Shown here: one piece after another, positions 11,574 through 24,440 of the stretch
Layout of the letters: the number at the start of each line of letters is the position of its first letter
How positions within the stretch are numbered: the first letter of the stretch is position 1
Assembly (NCBI RefSeq): GCF_905475395.1
Contig: NC_058337.1
Location: 135,739,960 to 135,803,959, forward strand
DNA: 64,000 nucleotides
Reading direction: 5' to 3'
From: Chrysoperla carnea
Taxonomy: Eukaryota > Arthropoda > Insecta > Neuroptera > Chrysopidae
The notes under the pieces: generated by a model
What the model was told of the DNA's origin: nothing
The model's input: only the letters and a program-made list of their open reading frames with translations
Databases searched by the model: none
Made by a program: the position numbers and the translations under genes

Positions 11574-12436
11574 TTGATAAATTTTTCTGTACACTCTCAG
11601 TAATCGAAACACTCCTGGTTTTTATTGAGTCCCGATTATCGAAACTTTCTTTTAATGATACATATGTCTAGAATGCCAGATCCAAGCTGTGAAGTACGTG
11701 TTTGTCGACGGAGAATTAGAGCTGGTCATCAGCTTCACCCCCTAGTATCTGAATTAGTAAAACATTCTAGAAATGCTGGAATTTGTTTTCTTGGCACCTG
11801 TAATAAGCTCAGCTCTGAGTTTCAGACAGTAGTGTCGGAGATGTATTGACTTAAATACCCCGAATAGTAATTACAGACACTCTGATTCTTTAGTTTCGTG
11901 ACCAACTATTAGGAATTGTTTTGAAGAACGTTAGAAATCTACGAATGTTATCTAAAAAGATTACATATAAAAAGTTATACTAAATACAACAAGTTTTGAT
12001 TTAAACTTTTACCTGCATCATATTTGGCAAGGTTGGTGTCACTTAACCCCCAGACTAAAAATATTAGTGAATATATTTATTATAATGATATTATTGATTA
12101 AAAAATAAAATAAAATATTTTGGGAGTCGTAAAATAAAATTACTGATTTCATTCGTATTAAATATAAATAATTAAAGTATAGATTTTATTTATTTTATAT
12201 ATTTTATTATCGCAAAATAACGGATGTACTAAAATTGCTGTTATATACTTCTTATTTCTTCTTACTCTATTACTGCAGTGATTTCTTTATGTTTGGAACG
12301 TAGACTATAACTGTGTAAGGTTTGTTTTATTTTTCATAATATTTGAGGACGATAGAACCATATTCATGAAAATACACTTGACCGTTTCGTAATGAAATAA
12401 AGTAAACATACTTTCAGATAAAACAATTTCCTAATG
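11574..12436. other. No gene recognised
   Basis: A 74-codon frame (11625-11849) shows no family resemblance. The rest is AT-rich. Confidence 0.5.
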
Positions 12437-12910
12437 ATTGGAACAAGTACAGCTAAATATTTGTATTTACAATATAATATAATTGAATTTAAAATATGAA
12501 TTCATTGATACAAAATTATTGAAGTTAAATAAACAAAATCCTTACTTGCATGAAAGAGATTGATTTTAGTATAAAGTCATGCAAATTATTGATGGAAAAT
12601 AAAATTGTACTGTAAATAGTATTGTAAATTTGGAATATATAATCGTGTAAATAAAGCGAAAAGACGAATTAAAAGGACATATCTTTTACTTTTATCTTTA
12701 CTTTTTCTTTAAATACAGGATTGGCTTAGTACGAACACATATCAATCATGGCCTATATGTGGTTGGCTCAACTACATGAAGATTGTTGTTACTAACATAT
12801 GGACATTTTGAAATAAACTTATTGATTATTTTTATTATATATACCAAATTTTGATACATATATAACAGCAGTTGGTACAGCAATGGACTTAAGACACTAT
12901 AAGTGACGCA
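12437..12910. repeat. Dispersed repeat family 6, copy 1
   Basis: About 470 bp that recur at 44314-44770. Shared blocks include GAACAAGTACAGCTAAATAT, TTACTTGCATGAAAGAGATT, GGAATATATAATCGTGTAAA and TTGTTGTTACTAAC. The shared region ends with a tRNA-half-like string (GTTGGTACAGCAATGG, then CTTAAGACACTA). Origin unknown: a dispersed element or an old segmental duplication. Confidence 0.75.
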
Positions 12911-13739
12911 AAGTCACAAAAATAACTCGAGTATATTGAATTCTTTTTTTGTTTTCCTACAAAAAAAAATTTTTAACCGAAGTTAAAACATACCTTCTAA
13001 CATATTCTAAGTTCACCTACCAAATGAATGGTGCTCAAGGGTGCAGTGTATGATGCGTCATTGGTGTTCAATGTATAAAACTATACCATGCTGTATGTAG
13101 TAAGGGTGGAAAATGCAACAAACATACCAAAAAACATTAGATACATTTTCTTTTGACATTTCCACCCTTGAGAAAATGTTACCAGACAAAAATGGTGATG
13201 GGTATATGTTTTCTAGATAAAATCAACTGAACATTATGTGGGTGGAGATACTCATCTACAATTTTTCTCTATTATACATGAGAATGATAATTTAAAGATC
13301 GTAAGTAAATTCATCTAATTTTAAGATACCTTCAAATCAGACAAACCTGTGTTTAGTATTTTCTAAACTGACATGGTGGTACTATTTGTTTTATTAATTT
13401 TCCAAAGCTGGATACAAAATTCTGATCGAAAAATTACACAGAATGATCTTACATACAAAAAATTTTTGCATTTTATTTTATTTTAAAACAAAACCACATT
13501 GACAACCAGTCTTCAGTCTACATTCTGAAAAAGTTTCTTCATTTCGTTACGAATGTTTCCCAGTAAATAGCAATATAAATCGAGAGACTACAGAATGATC
13601 CAAAGTACATAGTATTGTAGGTACTACAACCTCTGTAAAGTTAGGAATCGTCACAAAGCTTGTTCTTTTTTCCTTTCTTTTGGTCAAAATGAACTCTTCT
13701 CGTATCATCGTTTGCTTATACCGATTGTAAGGTATCTCG
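12911..13739. other. No gene recognised
   Basis: AT-rich intergenic DNA. No supportable feature. Confidence 0.6.
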
Positions 13740-13960
13740 TTACCTTCTTATGTATAAAACAAAGTAGAAATGTGTACTGTGTTATTGTGTGTAATTGGTA
13801 TTGTATGTGTATAACTTAAAGTGATGAGTCTGACCGGCTGGAATCATGTATACACTTATACAATCCTTCTTTGTTTTATACATAAGAACATCCACAAGAA
13901 CTCTTTTTACTTCATATAATATAAATGGCTAATGATATGGTTTAGAAACAGTATAGTTTG
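13740..13960. mobile_element. Small MITE, copy 2
   Basis: CTTATGTATAAAACAAAG and CTTTGTTTTATACATAAG are perfect 18-bp inverted repeats around a short core. It belongs to the same family as 3755-3955, including the shared 3' extension (ATATAAATGGCTAATGATAT). The core differs, so the two copies diverged some time ago. Confidence 0.78.
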
Positions 13961-16900
13961 GTTATTGATAAAATTAGATGAATTTACTTTCGACAATAAT
14001 TTCAAGAACAACTTTATAGCACTTTGTTTAAAAGAATGTGGAAAATCTTTTAGATCAAATACATCGGATCATGTTGTATAGTTGAGGAAAACCAATCCAA
14101 TGAGCTTGATACTTACACAAAAGTCAAATAAGTTTTATTTACTTTGTACATCATTGAGACTTTTACTATATAAGTTGTAAATGACGCTGTCTAGGAATGT
14201 GTCATAGATGAAACGCATGACTATGCGGCGGCAGTCTTACGAATAGATACGATAGACAGACGGATGGAGACACTAATACAGAAACGTTATTACGACGTTG
14301 ATAATTTGTGAAATGTTGATTATGTTCGCTCGTTTATACTATGATACTGTAACAGTACGAATATCGGAAAACTTCGTTGAAAAAGTATGAAAATAATACG
14401 AAATAATATTTGAAAATTTAATAAAGATAATTTTATTCATGATTCATGTTATAACAACCTAATTAACAATTGAACGTTAGAAGAATACAATTTTCTAAAT
14501 TCACAAATAGCAGGGAAAGTGTCCTTTTCTAGGGCTGCATTTTACAGGCTCTTCAAATTTTGGAAGAAAAAGAATGTGTATAGTGTCAAAAACCTTGTTT
14601 AGAAAAATTGTAAATATGACAGAATGAGCTAAGGATCCTTTATGATTTAAGGCTTGTGACGAGAAGTTGCGTAAGAGCTACGTGTGGGCAATGAATAGCA
14701 TGGGCAATGAATACGAACAATTTTAGCATGGTTAATGCCTTCTAACAACCTGTGTCTTGAAAAAAACACTCCCCGGTCTATAAGAGTATTGAGAATTTGT
14801 CTTTATTTTCACGTTATATGAAATCCTACTGTTATGATTTGGGACCAGACTTATCGAGAAGAGTCGGGAATAACCAGGATATTATAACCGGAAAGACGGT
14901 ATCGTACGTTTTGAAAGTGCATGAGAATAAATACAAAATTGATTCTAGATAGTAGGAAAATGATCTATTGATAGATCGCGATTCAGTAGTACCAGATTTA
15001 CAAGCCTTATTTACCACTGCAGAAAATATAAAACTTCGAGCTTAAATGAAAATTGACTGTAGAGAAGTATTCGGACTTTTTCTATAACTTCACATCTAAT
15101 GTGTTTTTGTTTAGACATGTTTTCATAATGAGACTAAAGTTAAAACAAGTATATTGCAAACTTTATTGAAACTTTTTATGTTATAGAAATTTTAACAACA
15201 TCATTAATTTTTTTTTTGAAAATTTTTATCATAAAACAGAAAAAAATTTTATATCTTTTTTTAAGTTGACCTATTTTTGCACGTTCTGGATCGTTAACAT
15301 TTTCATTAAAACTAAATATATACAAGATTGTTGAATAGAACTGGAACAATAAAATGAGTAACATTCCTGTGGGTGTGGGACACTTGCGTAGTTTATGAAC
15401 TGACCTCTATCTGTAATTAACTGCAATTCTTTCTGTCGCATGATAAAATATGAGAAGGTTGCTGTCACATAGACTAAAAGAATTTTAGTCGGAATTTTAC
15501 CTTGAAAGCAAAAATCGCTCTTTATAACATATACAGGGTGACCCGTAACTCGATGGACATAGATTAAGAGCGTATTCCTTGGACAATTCTAAGACGAAAG
15601 TGCCTTATACATTTTTGTCCAAAACCCAATAGTTAAGGAGTTATATGCACTATTATGTCCCCAAAGATAATAGTCAAGAGGAGTAAATATAATAGTGGAT
15701 TAGTCTGACTCTACGTTTACAAATCAAGAATATGCCGATATTCACTTTATTTGCGGATACTCATACAAAGTTTCATCCCCTATTCCACTCTCTTCAAGTT
15801 TTATTTTCGCGACAAAAAGTACCCTATATCCTTTTTCAAAGTCTCATCTATTAAAAGTGTTACAACGGTTTAGGCGTGAAAATTAATTTGAATAATTGTT
15901 TCAAAAAATGAATTACAGTTAATCAATTGATCACTAATAGTTTTAAATTCTAATAACTTAATCGAATATTTATTTATTGGTATAAGTAGCAATAAAACTA
16001 TAAATAAAAAAAACTAAAATTCAATCAATGTAATATATTTACAACATTATTATATTTTGATATCCCGGAAATGAATGATTGGTATTATAATTTTAGCACT
16101 TCCGTTCAATACAAATTGAAAATAAAAGCTTATAAATATTTTATTATTAAATACACATAGACAGAGTTGCAGCCAGCCAGCCAGAGCCTACACATACACG
16201 ATTATTCAATAATATTGTTCCTATCGACAGGCAATAGTTTTAATCATTACAATGCTATTTTACTGTGTAATATAAGGGTATTAGTTTACATATGGGTAGA
16301 AGATAGTTAAAATGTACACCGAGGTTCAATAAAATAGAACTAAACTACATTAAAGATAAAAACACGACACTTTTTGTCCCGTTAATAAATATATCTGCAG
16401 GAATGTAACTTTGTTATCCTTTTGAATCCTAAGAGGGCTAGAGGTAATGATGTGAACTTGATTTATCTTTATCTTTAAATTAAAATCACTCAGTTCTTAA
16501 AAAATATTTCGAAATATCTTCGAAAATATATAAAATCTCAAAGAAAATCTAGACAATCAATTTAAAGAACCTCTTCTGCCCGTAGATTTGACATGCCAAA
16601 CCACCACTAGGGGAATTATTTGCAAATTTTGCTATACTTTCATGTTTAATACAAAGGTACATTAACTGTTTCACACAACATTAATTTACAATATTGATTT
16701 CCAAATATATTTATAGCCAATATATTAAACAATAATTCTATAACTATTATCAGCACTGCATTTTGAAGTAACCACCGTTCAAATTAACTGTCCGTAAAGA
16801 ACTCTTCATATTGACTGTTCATACTCAAACTATTTACATGTAGTATTTTTGCATAACTACACTTTTACATGTATTATTTTTGTTAGCCACAGCTACCTTA

Positions 16901-17653
16901 AATTTCAACTTAATTGCACTCTAGAAACGTCCTTCACAGCTGTCCACGATACAAAAAAATTTCAGTATTTTTGACGGAAATTGTGTAAAATGAATTTGAA
17001 GAGGGGTTTGTTTATGTTTTTGATTGCATTTCTATTGATAGTGTATATAAGGTTGAGTCAATTTTTTGTATTCTGAATGTACAGCACAGTGCAGTAACTA
17101 CATTGATGATATTCGATGTCATAGAACAATAGGAGAATAAAAACCGCATAAACACAATAAATAAACCTAATACCTACCACTAAATCAATACACAATTCAA
17201 TTCGTTACCATTTATTTAGAAAAAAAGTACTATTTTGAACTTTACTGTTTTGACATATTTTCTAAATATAGAATTTTTATGAATGTTTCTCATTAAAAGC
17301 TATTTTCTTTGACTGCAGCTAATTACCTGTCTTACAAAACTTATTGTTAGGGATTTCATCAAGTATTATTACAATGTTTATTTTAATTGTCCCTTATTTT
17401 TTCCCACTTAAGAGATGATTATTTTCCTGAAGTTATATTTTTTTTCTGGTGTCCATATGTTGGAAACTTTTTTTATTGGATTCGAGTCAAACTGGATGTC
17501 ACTAAAATTATACCTTGCCTGAAACAAGCGAGATTGGTGGAATAATCTTTTTTAAATGACTGTAGTATGCCGACCAACTCATTAAAAATGCTCAAACAAT
17601 TAAATGTGTTAGTTGTTCCGTGTTTAATTATTATCTAGGCATTGAAATTTATG
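13961..17653. other. Intergenic, no gene recognised
   Basis: Several 60-codon frames (14832-15468) overlap one another and have no motif. CAGGGTGACCCGTAACTCGA at 15535-15554 looks like a common insect repeat terminus, but I found no matching second end. Confidence 0.5.
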
Positions 17654-18016
17654 TTAAGGAGGATCCCTCACCAGTAATAGAAAAAAATAAATTAGTAGAA
17701 AATGATCCAAATTTTTAGTATGTTGTAGTTAACGATACATATTATTAAATCAAAAAAAAATTTGGGTATCTTATCGATCAATTAAGAGAGTAATTCTTAA
17801 TTAAAATACACTAAATAACATAATCATCCTCATATCATGCTATGTTATTTAGTGTATTTTTAATTAATTAATTACTCTCTTAATTGATCGATAAGATACC
17901 CAAATTTTTTTTGATTTAATAATATGTATCGTTAGTTAACGATACAACATACTAAAAATTTGGATCATTTTCTACTAATTTATTTTTTTCTATTACTGGT
18001 GAGGGATCCTCCTTAA
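17654..18016. mobile_element. Near-perfect palindromic element bounded by TTAA
   Basis: The element reads TTAAGGAGGATCCCTCACC at the left and GGTGAGGGATCCTCCTTAA at the right. The two arms of about 170 bp are almost exact reverse complements, with a spacer of about 20 bp near 17823-17843. TTAA at both edges is the target site of piggyBac-type elements, so a foldback MITE of that superfamily is a reasonable inference. There is no coding content. The low divergence between arms suggests recent origin or ongoing gene conversion. Confidence 0.88.
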
Positions 18017-19284
18017 GTTTCAAGTTTACCCATTATCACCTAATTTGAATTTTAAACATCATAAATCATAATAAAGTTATTTAATCTCTTTTTTTGTAAT
18101 TCTGTTAATCATAAAAGCAATTACAACATTACATTATAATGATTACAGCAGCACACCAGTCAGGTACATAAATGTTGTAATTGTACATCTGTCGAGTCTC
18201 ATACTTGAATGTTTTATAAAAAAACAGATCTGCTACATAGGTCTAAGGCGAGGGACATTTTTCTTGAAAATGGGTACTTGAGAGATTACGAGATTTTCGG
18301 AGTAATTCACTCACTTTTTCATTATATCATTCTCGTTATCTTGCAAGTCGGAAGATTCAAGAATACGGTTCCAGGGTATATTTCTTCTGTTACACCAGTC
18401 CTCAACCTGAACATAATTCGGGGTTCTGGCCTGAACGCTAATCGCGCTCTGTTGTCGAATTGGCCATATTACCCATAAAAATGTAAAACTAGACTTGAGG
18501 CCATAAATAATTTGAAAGTGAAATCAAAATTGAAGAAGTTTTGAGCAATCAAAGATTGCATTCCAATGTTGTCCATCTCCTTTTAACAAAACAAAGCTTT
18601 ATATGTAATCTCAAGACGATACTAACGTATGACGTCACTAAGGGGTATCTTCCTCTTTGTTTAGTTGGGAATTTTAAACGTTCATATCTTGCATTCAGTA
18701 AAGTTTTTTAAAAATCAACTTCAATTTTGTGCACGTCCAGTGAGAATTGTTCACCTGAAGTGATAAAAAAATTTAGTTCGATCCCCTATTATTTGAATAT
18801 AATTAACTTCTTATTCGAATGTCATCCTCTACAGAATTGCAACAAATTATAGCAACAAGGTTGTAGAGAAAGAAGATTGTACTTTCGTAAAAGTCTATTC
18901 AATTTCTGTCCTAAATTAAATGATTAGCCAAAATGAAGCCTGGTCGTAGACCTAAAGAGCCGTAGCTGTGTGTATATTAAAGACTACTGTTTAGGGTCAG
19001 TGTAATAACAATATTTTAACATTATTGTTATAATTAATATTTATATACAATAATAATGAAATATGTAACTGTTTCCGTTTGTTCATAAGAAGTTTATTTT
19101 AAGTATACTCAAGAAATAATCACTTAAACACACGGATAATTAGCATTCTGTAGTTAAAAGAATTGCTATATGCAATAAATGCAACAACGTTGCTCGTTTA
19201 AACATTCAATTTGCGGTTTTTATTGATATTTTTAATTTGCGCCTCGTGGTTAATTTTTTTTATTAAAGTGTAACAATATGTTTA
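18017..19284. other. No gene recognised
   Basis: An 89-codon frame (18209-18478) has no recognisable domain. AT-rich intergenic DNA. Confidence 0.5.
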
Positions 19285-20285
19285 AACTAGCTTAACCCAC
19301 CCGTTTCGCTGAGTTTAAAAATTAGATTGGTAAAGACCACAGCGTTAGAGCCTTCACCTCCCTTGCCCTCACTTATCCCCTTTTCATAGCACTCGAAATA
19401 ATTGTAGGAATTGTTTTACTCACGTAAATATATGTACAGTTTTTTATTTTTTTAAAATGTAAAGCAGTCATAATTCAATGAGTCATAATTCAAAAAAGAT
19501 GGCCATGAATGGTTTTACTTTGACTATTTTTAGAGTAATCTGTAACTTATGATAGGTAATATCAAATTTAATTTATTTAATTTTGTTTAATATATCTTAA
19601 TAAATTATAGATCATGTGTTATTCTGATCTATGAGCTATATTATACCATGCATATATGAAATATACATAGTATATTAAGTTTAGTCCCAAGTTTGTAACG
19701 CTTAAAAATAATGATGCTAGGAATAAAATTTTGTTATAGGTGTTCATAAAATCACCTAATTAGTCCATTTCCGGTTGTCCGTCCGTCCGTCCGTCCGTCC
19801 GTCTGTGGACACGATAACTCAAAAACGAAAAAAGATATCGAGCTGAAATTTTTACAGCGTATTCAGGACGTAAAAAGTGAGGTCAAGTTCGTAAATGAGC
19901 ATCATAGGTCAATTGGGTCTTGGGTCCGTAGGACCCATCTTGTAAACCGTTAGAGATGGAACAAAAGTTTAAATGTAAAAAATGTTCCTTATCAAAAACT
20001 AAACAATTTTTGTTTGAAACATTTTTTCGTAAACATCACTGTTTACCCGTGAGGGCGCCAATTAAGCGGAAATTTTATAATATGTACTATACTTGATTAT
20101 CAGTTATGTATGTGTCACATGTTTGTATGTGTAATGTGATAAAGAAATCAACACTGACTATGCATGGTATTTCAACACTTTACTCAGTCAATTGTTTGTT
20201 TTCACTTTGCTATTCATAAGTTTAATTCAAATTCATTCATTATTAATGTTTTGAAAGAGTAACAAACACACACACACACACATAG
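19285..20285 (+). repeat. Dispersed repeat family 3, split by a nested element
   Basis: The left part (19285-19640) starts AACTAGCTTAACCCACCCG and runs to TGTTATTCTGATCTATGAGC. The right part resumes after 20213 with TTGAAAGAGTAACAAACAC and a CA run. In the uninterrupted copies (43417-43825, 44898-45352, and reversed 47287-47713) these parts are contiguous. The break is filled by a family 1 element. Confidence 0.78.
19641..20213 (+). repeat. Dispersed repeat family 1, copy b, nested in family 3
   Basis: Same order and ends as 2593-3145, from TTATACCATGCATATATG to GTTTGTTTTCACT, with a longer GTCC run at about 19778-19803. Its insertion into family 3 defines the element's ends: TTATACC at the left and TTTTCACT at the right. 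Confidence 0.85.
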
Positions 20286-21718
20286 ATGTCCAATTTTCGC
20301 AGCAATAGCAGTCATATTTCGTCAATAACTCTCCGAATATTGTATTCTAAGTGTTCAACCGTCTCTGGTTTATCGGCATAGACAAGTGATGATTTTTCAG
20401 AAAAAATTCAAATTAATAGGAATTTTTTTCTGGGTACGGTTTTATCATTAACTGTTTAGATTAATTCCCTCAAAAATAACTACTAAACCTTATTTTAAAA
20501 CCTAAAGTATCCACTTTTCGAATTTATTTAATATGTAAAATAATTGTAAATAGTTATATTCACCGTCTAAACTAATATAACTTCAACTTCTGTATATTAT
20601 TCTAAAATTAATTTCCTTCACTATTTTGAATTGTTATAATATGTAATGTGTATGGTTGGTTCTATGTAAATGTAATGTAAGTTAGGGAATGTGAAATGTC
20701 AGCAAATTGTCCGTAACGTATATTTAAAGTTTGTTATTTTGTCTAATGAAAATGTTTGTTTTAAAATGTGGTGCGTGTATTTGATTTAAAATTCTATGTA
20801 AATTTATTAAATATTAAATGTTATATTCTAGTTTCATTTTTATATTCATCACGTTCCGTCATGTTCAACAGACAGCATGTGAGGTGCTTTTTCATCTAAT
20901 AACGCAAATTATACAATTTTATTGTTGAACAGAAAGAACTATATGAAAATATTGTGGTTGTGATAGAAGTAACTGTAGTAGAAGTTTTTAAAAAAATAAT
21001 CATTCACTGAGGGTTGTGTACACAGTTGTGTGGTATAGTATAAACAACAATTATACCTCATTTCAATAAAAGTTAATGCACTTTTACCGCGCATATCTTT
21101 TATTTGTGAAAGATTTTAACGTTTTTGTTTACTTATATTGACAAGCAAGTCTATTATCTTTAGTAATAACCAAATGAAAAACAAAAAAATAAAATTATTA
21201 AAAGCTATAATTATTTCTGAATAATAAGAAAATACTTTTAAGCTTAAAAACCTCAAATGTAAATTATTTTGAAATTGACTGGAATGTCGAAAATAGAAAA
21301 ATTGAGTTCTAAACGTCATTTAATTATATTTTAAATATGGTTTTCTTGTTTGTTTCAGGTATGTCCTCTACAAATTATGTGAATTTTTGAAGTGTGAAAG
21401 TAACTATCCCGAAGCTGACTTGCAATTTTACCTGAAAATACTCACTGTCTACTAGTAAGTTAGTTAATATAGTAAGTTGGTAATTTTGAGATGCTTAAAA
21501 ACTTTAACCACATCACAGTTAGGGCAAAATAGGTGTTTTGACACCAAGTTTAACCATCCAAACCAGCAGCAAAATGCATTTTTTTTACTGTGTTGACTAC
21601 AGGTTGATTGGCGGGTATTCAACAACATCTAGCAAGGCTGTCTGAAAAACTATTTTAATACTTTATCGCAGCTCTTAGAAAAAAAGCATAGCGCACAAAT
21701 GGAAAAATTTTATTCACA
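20286..21718. other. No gene recognised
   Basis: AT-rich sequence. A 67-codon minus-strand frame (21116-21319) is taken as chance. Confidence 0.55.
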
Positions 21719-22351
21719 ACTAGCTGTGAACTACCCGCTTTGCTGGGCAACATCCCCACTTACACCCCTCCCTCCACATTTCCTTGCGTGGGATAACAGT
21801 TTTGTAATGTACACGTCATGCTCTTTTATTTGATACCCCACTTAGGTATATTTGTAAATATTCGATAATTCCTTCCCACTTTCTCGCTACACCTTTCTAC
21901 CCTCCGAAGGTTAAAAGTAGATAAAACAATAGATCTTTGAAGCTGGTTGTATATCGTGTCAATATTTGAGCTTAATCGATGCACAACTTTTTTAGTTTTT
22001 GAAGCATATCCCTTTCAACCCCTATTTCAACCCCTTACTCTACTATAATATGGATGTATTATACATAAAAACGTTCCTCTTGAATCACTCTATCTATTAA
22101 AAAAACCGCAACAAAATCCGTTGCGTAGTTTCAAAGATTTAAGCATACAAAGGATATCCCTTTCAACCCCTATTTCAACCCCTTACTCTACTATAATATG
22201 GATGTATTATACATAAAAACCTTCCTCTTGAATCACTCTATCTATTTAAAAAAACCGCATCAAAATCCGTTGCGTAGTTTCAAAGATTTAAGCGTACAAA
22301 GGACATAGGGACATAGGGACAGAAAAAGCGATTTTGTTTTATAATATGTAG
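21719..22351 (+). repeat. Dispersed repeat family 2, full copy with internal duplication
   Basis: Starts CTAGCTGTGAACTACCCGC and ends with GCGATTTTGTTTTATAATAT. It is nearly identical to the reversed copy at 25058-25530, except that a 148-bp segment starting ATATCCCTTTCAACCCC is present twice here (22006-22153 and 22154-22301). No coding content. The family resembles terminal regions of helitron-like or similar non-autonomous elements in insects, but I could not assign it. Confidence 0.85.
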
Positions 22352-22416
22352 TGATTTAAGTTCAGCTCAATCGGATTATTTAAGCTGTTAGATTAATTTT
22401 TATCCCCTGAACTAAA

Positions 22417-22640
22417 AAAAAAGAGTGTTATAAGTTTAACCGCTATATGTGTGTGTCTGTCTGTGTGTCTGTGGCATCGTAGCGCCTAATCGGATAAACC
22501 GATATTGATTTTTTTATTTCGTTTGATAAGTAAATTGATGGAGAGTGTTTTAAGCTATGTTTCAAGTGTGGGTTTAGGGTTCCCGAAAAATTTGGCGAAG
22601 ATTTTTTAAATTTTATAAATTTCACTTGTGTTTACAGCGG
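22417..22640 (+). repeat. Dispersed repeat family 4, copy 1
   Basis: A (TG/TC)n tract is followed by CTGTGGCATCGTAGCGCC, CCGATATTGATTTTTTTATT, GAGAGTGTTTTAAGCTATG and a TTTAAATTTTATAAATTTCA end. Copies: 26501-26740, 38265-38440, 38680-38865. Confidence 0.75.
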
Positions 22641-23331
22641 TTATCAGCATGGGAAGTCACACTGCGATCAAAAAGCCCTGGCGAATGTATATACAGATTC
22701 GTTGTACCCTGTATCTTTTTTCTACACTTGATTTTAATCAAAACAAATAAATATTTCTTTAATAAATTTGTTAAATATTTTTGCTACATTCATAGAATTC
22801 AATATATTAAACATCTGTTGTTATCATTTCATAAATTACTTAATGGTTTATTATTTACATTATAAACTAAGGGCTTAATTTTTTTTTTTATTATATTTTA
22901 TTTTATTTACTTATCGATCCATATTGAATGAACATTGACCATTTATTTTATATATAAGTTTTGTTTTCTTTTTCAATTTAATTCATTGACATTGATTGAT
23001 TTTTCGTGGGGGAGATCCTTTTGAAAATACATCTCTAAACATTATTTACGTATTTTTCAATATAATGTATATAATAGTACAACATTAATGAATCTCTTTA
23101 TCATTTAATGGGATAATTTTGGTAAATTTATTATGGATATCATTTTATTGAAGGTTCCAACATGTTATTCTATTCACAACATGTTAAAAATCCAATTTTT
23201 GATAGTTACATGAAAACATTTATTTTCCTTAAAAAGTTATATTATGTCAAAAATTCAGATTTGTACCTATACATTGCCTTAGTGTCTATGGTCTTAAATA
23301 GTATACATCCATGTGCTCGTAATACTTATTA
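22641..23331. other. No gene recognised
   Basis: A 79-codon frame (22626-22865) is AT-driven and without motif. Nothing else seen. Confidence 0.55.
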
Positions 23332-24440
23332 GTCTAGTTCACATGTACGATTTTTTCTAACTTTTTTGTATATTCTCCGAAAATTACGAAACAGGTGTCA
23401 TTCGATTCGTAATTTTATGTGGAAAGTTTACTGAAAAATCCGAAATGAAGCTGAAAAAAATTGCAAAAGTTATAAACAATTAAGTGAAAAATAAAAAAGG
23501 GGGCTCAGTTTTTTTTAATTAACTCAAAAAATATTGAAAATTTTCAAAATCTGAAAAAAGATCCCAAAAATGAAGAAATTTCCTAAAATAAAGTTCCGAC
23601 TGCCGAAATTGTATCTCTAATATTAATAATTTTTACAGAGCCTTGAAAATAGCGCAAAATACGGCAAGTCTGGCTCTCGCGCGCGTTCTGTCTCTGAGAC
23701 CTATCAACAAAAAAAATTATTTAAACATATAAAATATGAATATTAATAAATAAAAAAATTAATGTAGTTTTGAGATACATGAATAAACAATAATCCGTTG
23801 TTTAAAAATTTGTTTACCAATTTTTCCATTAGTTATGTAATTGTTAACTAACAATTTTTTCTATACAGAATGTTAACATAAAATCTCCGATAATTATTAA
23901 ATTAAAACCCCAGAATTTTTTTCCCTCCGTGAAGTTATTCTTATTAGGCTTAAAAATAAATTACCGTTTTTAAAATTTTAAAATTTTGATTTTTCAATTT
24001 GTTATTAATATTTAAAAATTAACAAATGAAAAAAAGTAATGAACAAAAAAATATTTTTTAATTTTTAAAATTTTTTTTAGTTAAAAGCTATATAAAAATA
24101 ATTTTTTCAAATTTTTTACAATTGTTGTTTAAAAAAATTTTATAAACAAATACATTGTTTATGAGTAAATTGAAAATTTTTTTTTGCAATATGTTCATTA
24201 ACACAAATTATAATTTAAAAAAGTTTTTTCTTAAAAAAATTTATTTGTTGCTCAAAAATGCGTTTATTAATTAACAATCTTTTTTAGCTACTATTTATTA
24301 ATATTAAGAAATATTATTATTTTTTTTAAATTTTTTAATTGTTTTAATTTTTTATAGTTAAAAGCTACATGAAAATAATTTTTTCGTAATTTTCGGAGAA
24401 TATACAAAAAAGTTAAAAAAATCGTACATGTGAACTAGAC
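23332..24440. mobile_element. 1.1-kb non-autonomous element with 57-bp TIRs and TA flanks
   Basis: The left terminus GTCTAGTTCACATGTACGAT and the right terminus ATCGTACATGTGAACTAGAC are exact reverse complements. The pairing extends about 57 bp with few mismatches (AACTTTTTTGTATATTCTCC, CGAAAATTACG). TA sits directly outside both ends, a typical Tc1/mariner-like target duplication. The interior is very AT-rich with no transposase, so the element is non-autonomous. Confidence 0.88.

Noticed and set aside
15530..15750. Possible transposon terminus CAGGGTGACCCGTAACTCGA
   Set aside because: It resembles termini I have seen in insect repeats, but no second end, target duplication or second copy was found here.
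20267..20284. CA microsatellite as a separate feature
   Set aside because: It is the expanded tail of repeat family 3 and is described there.
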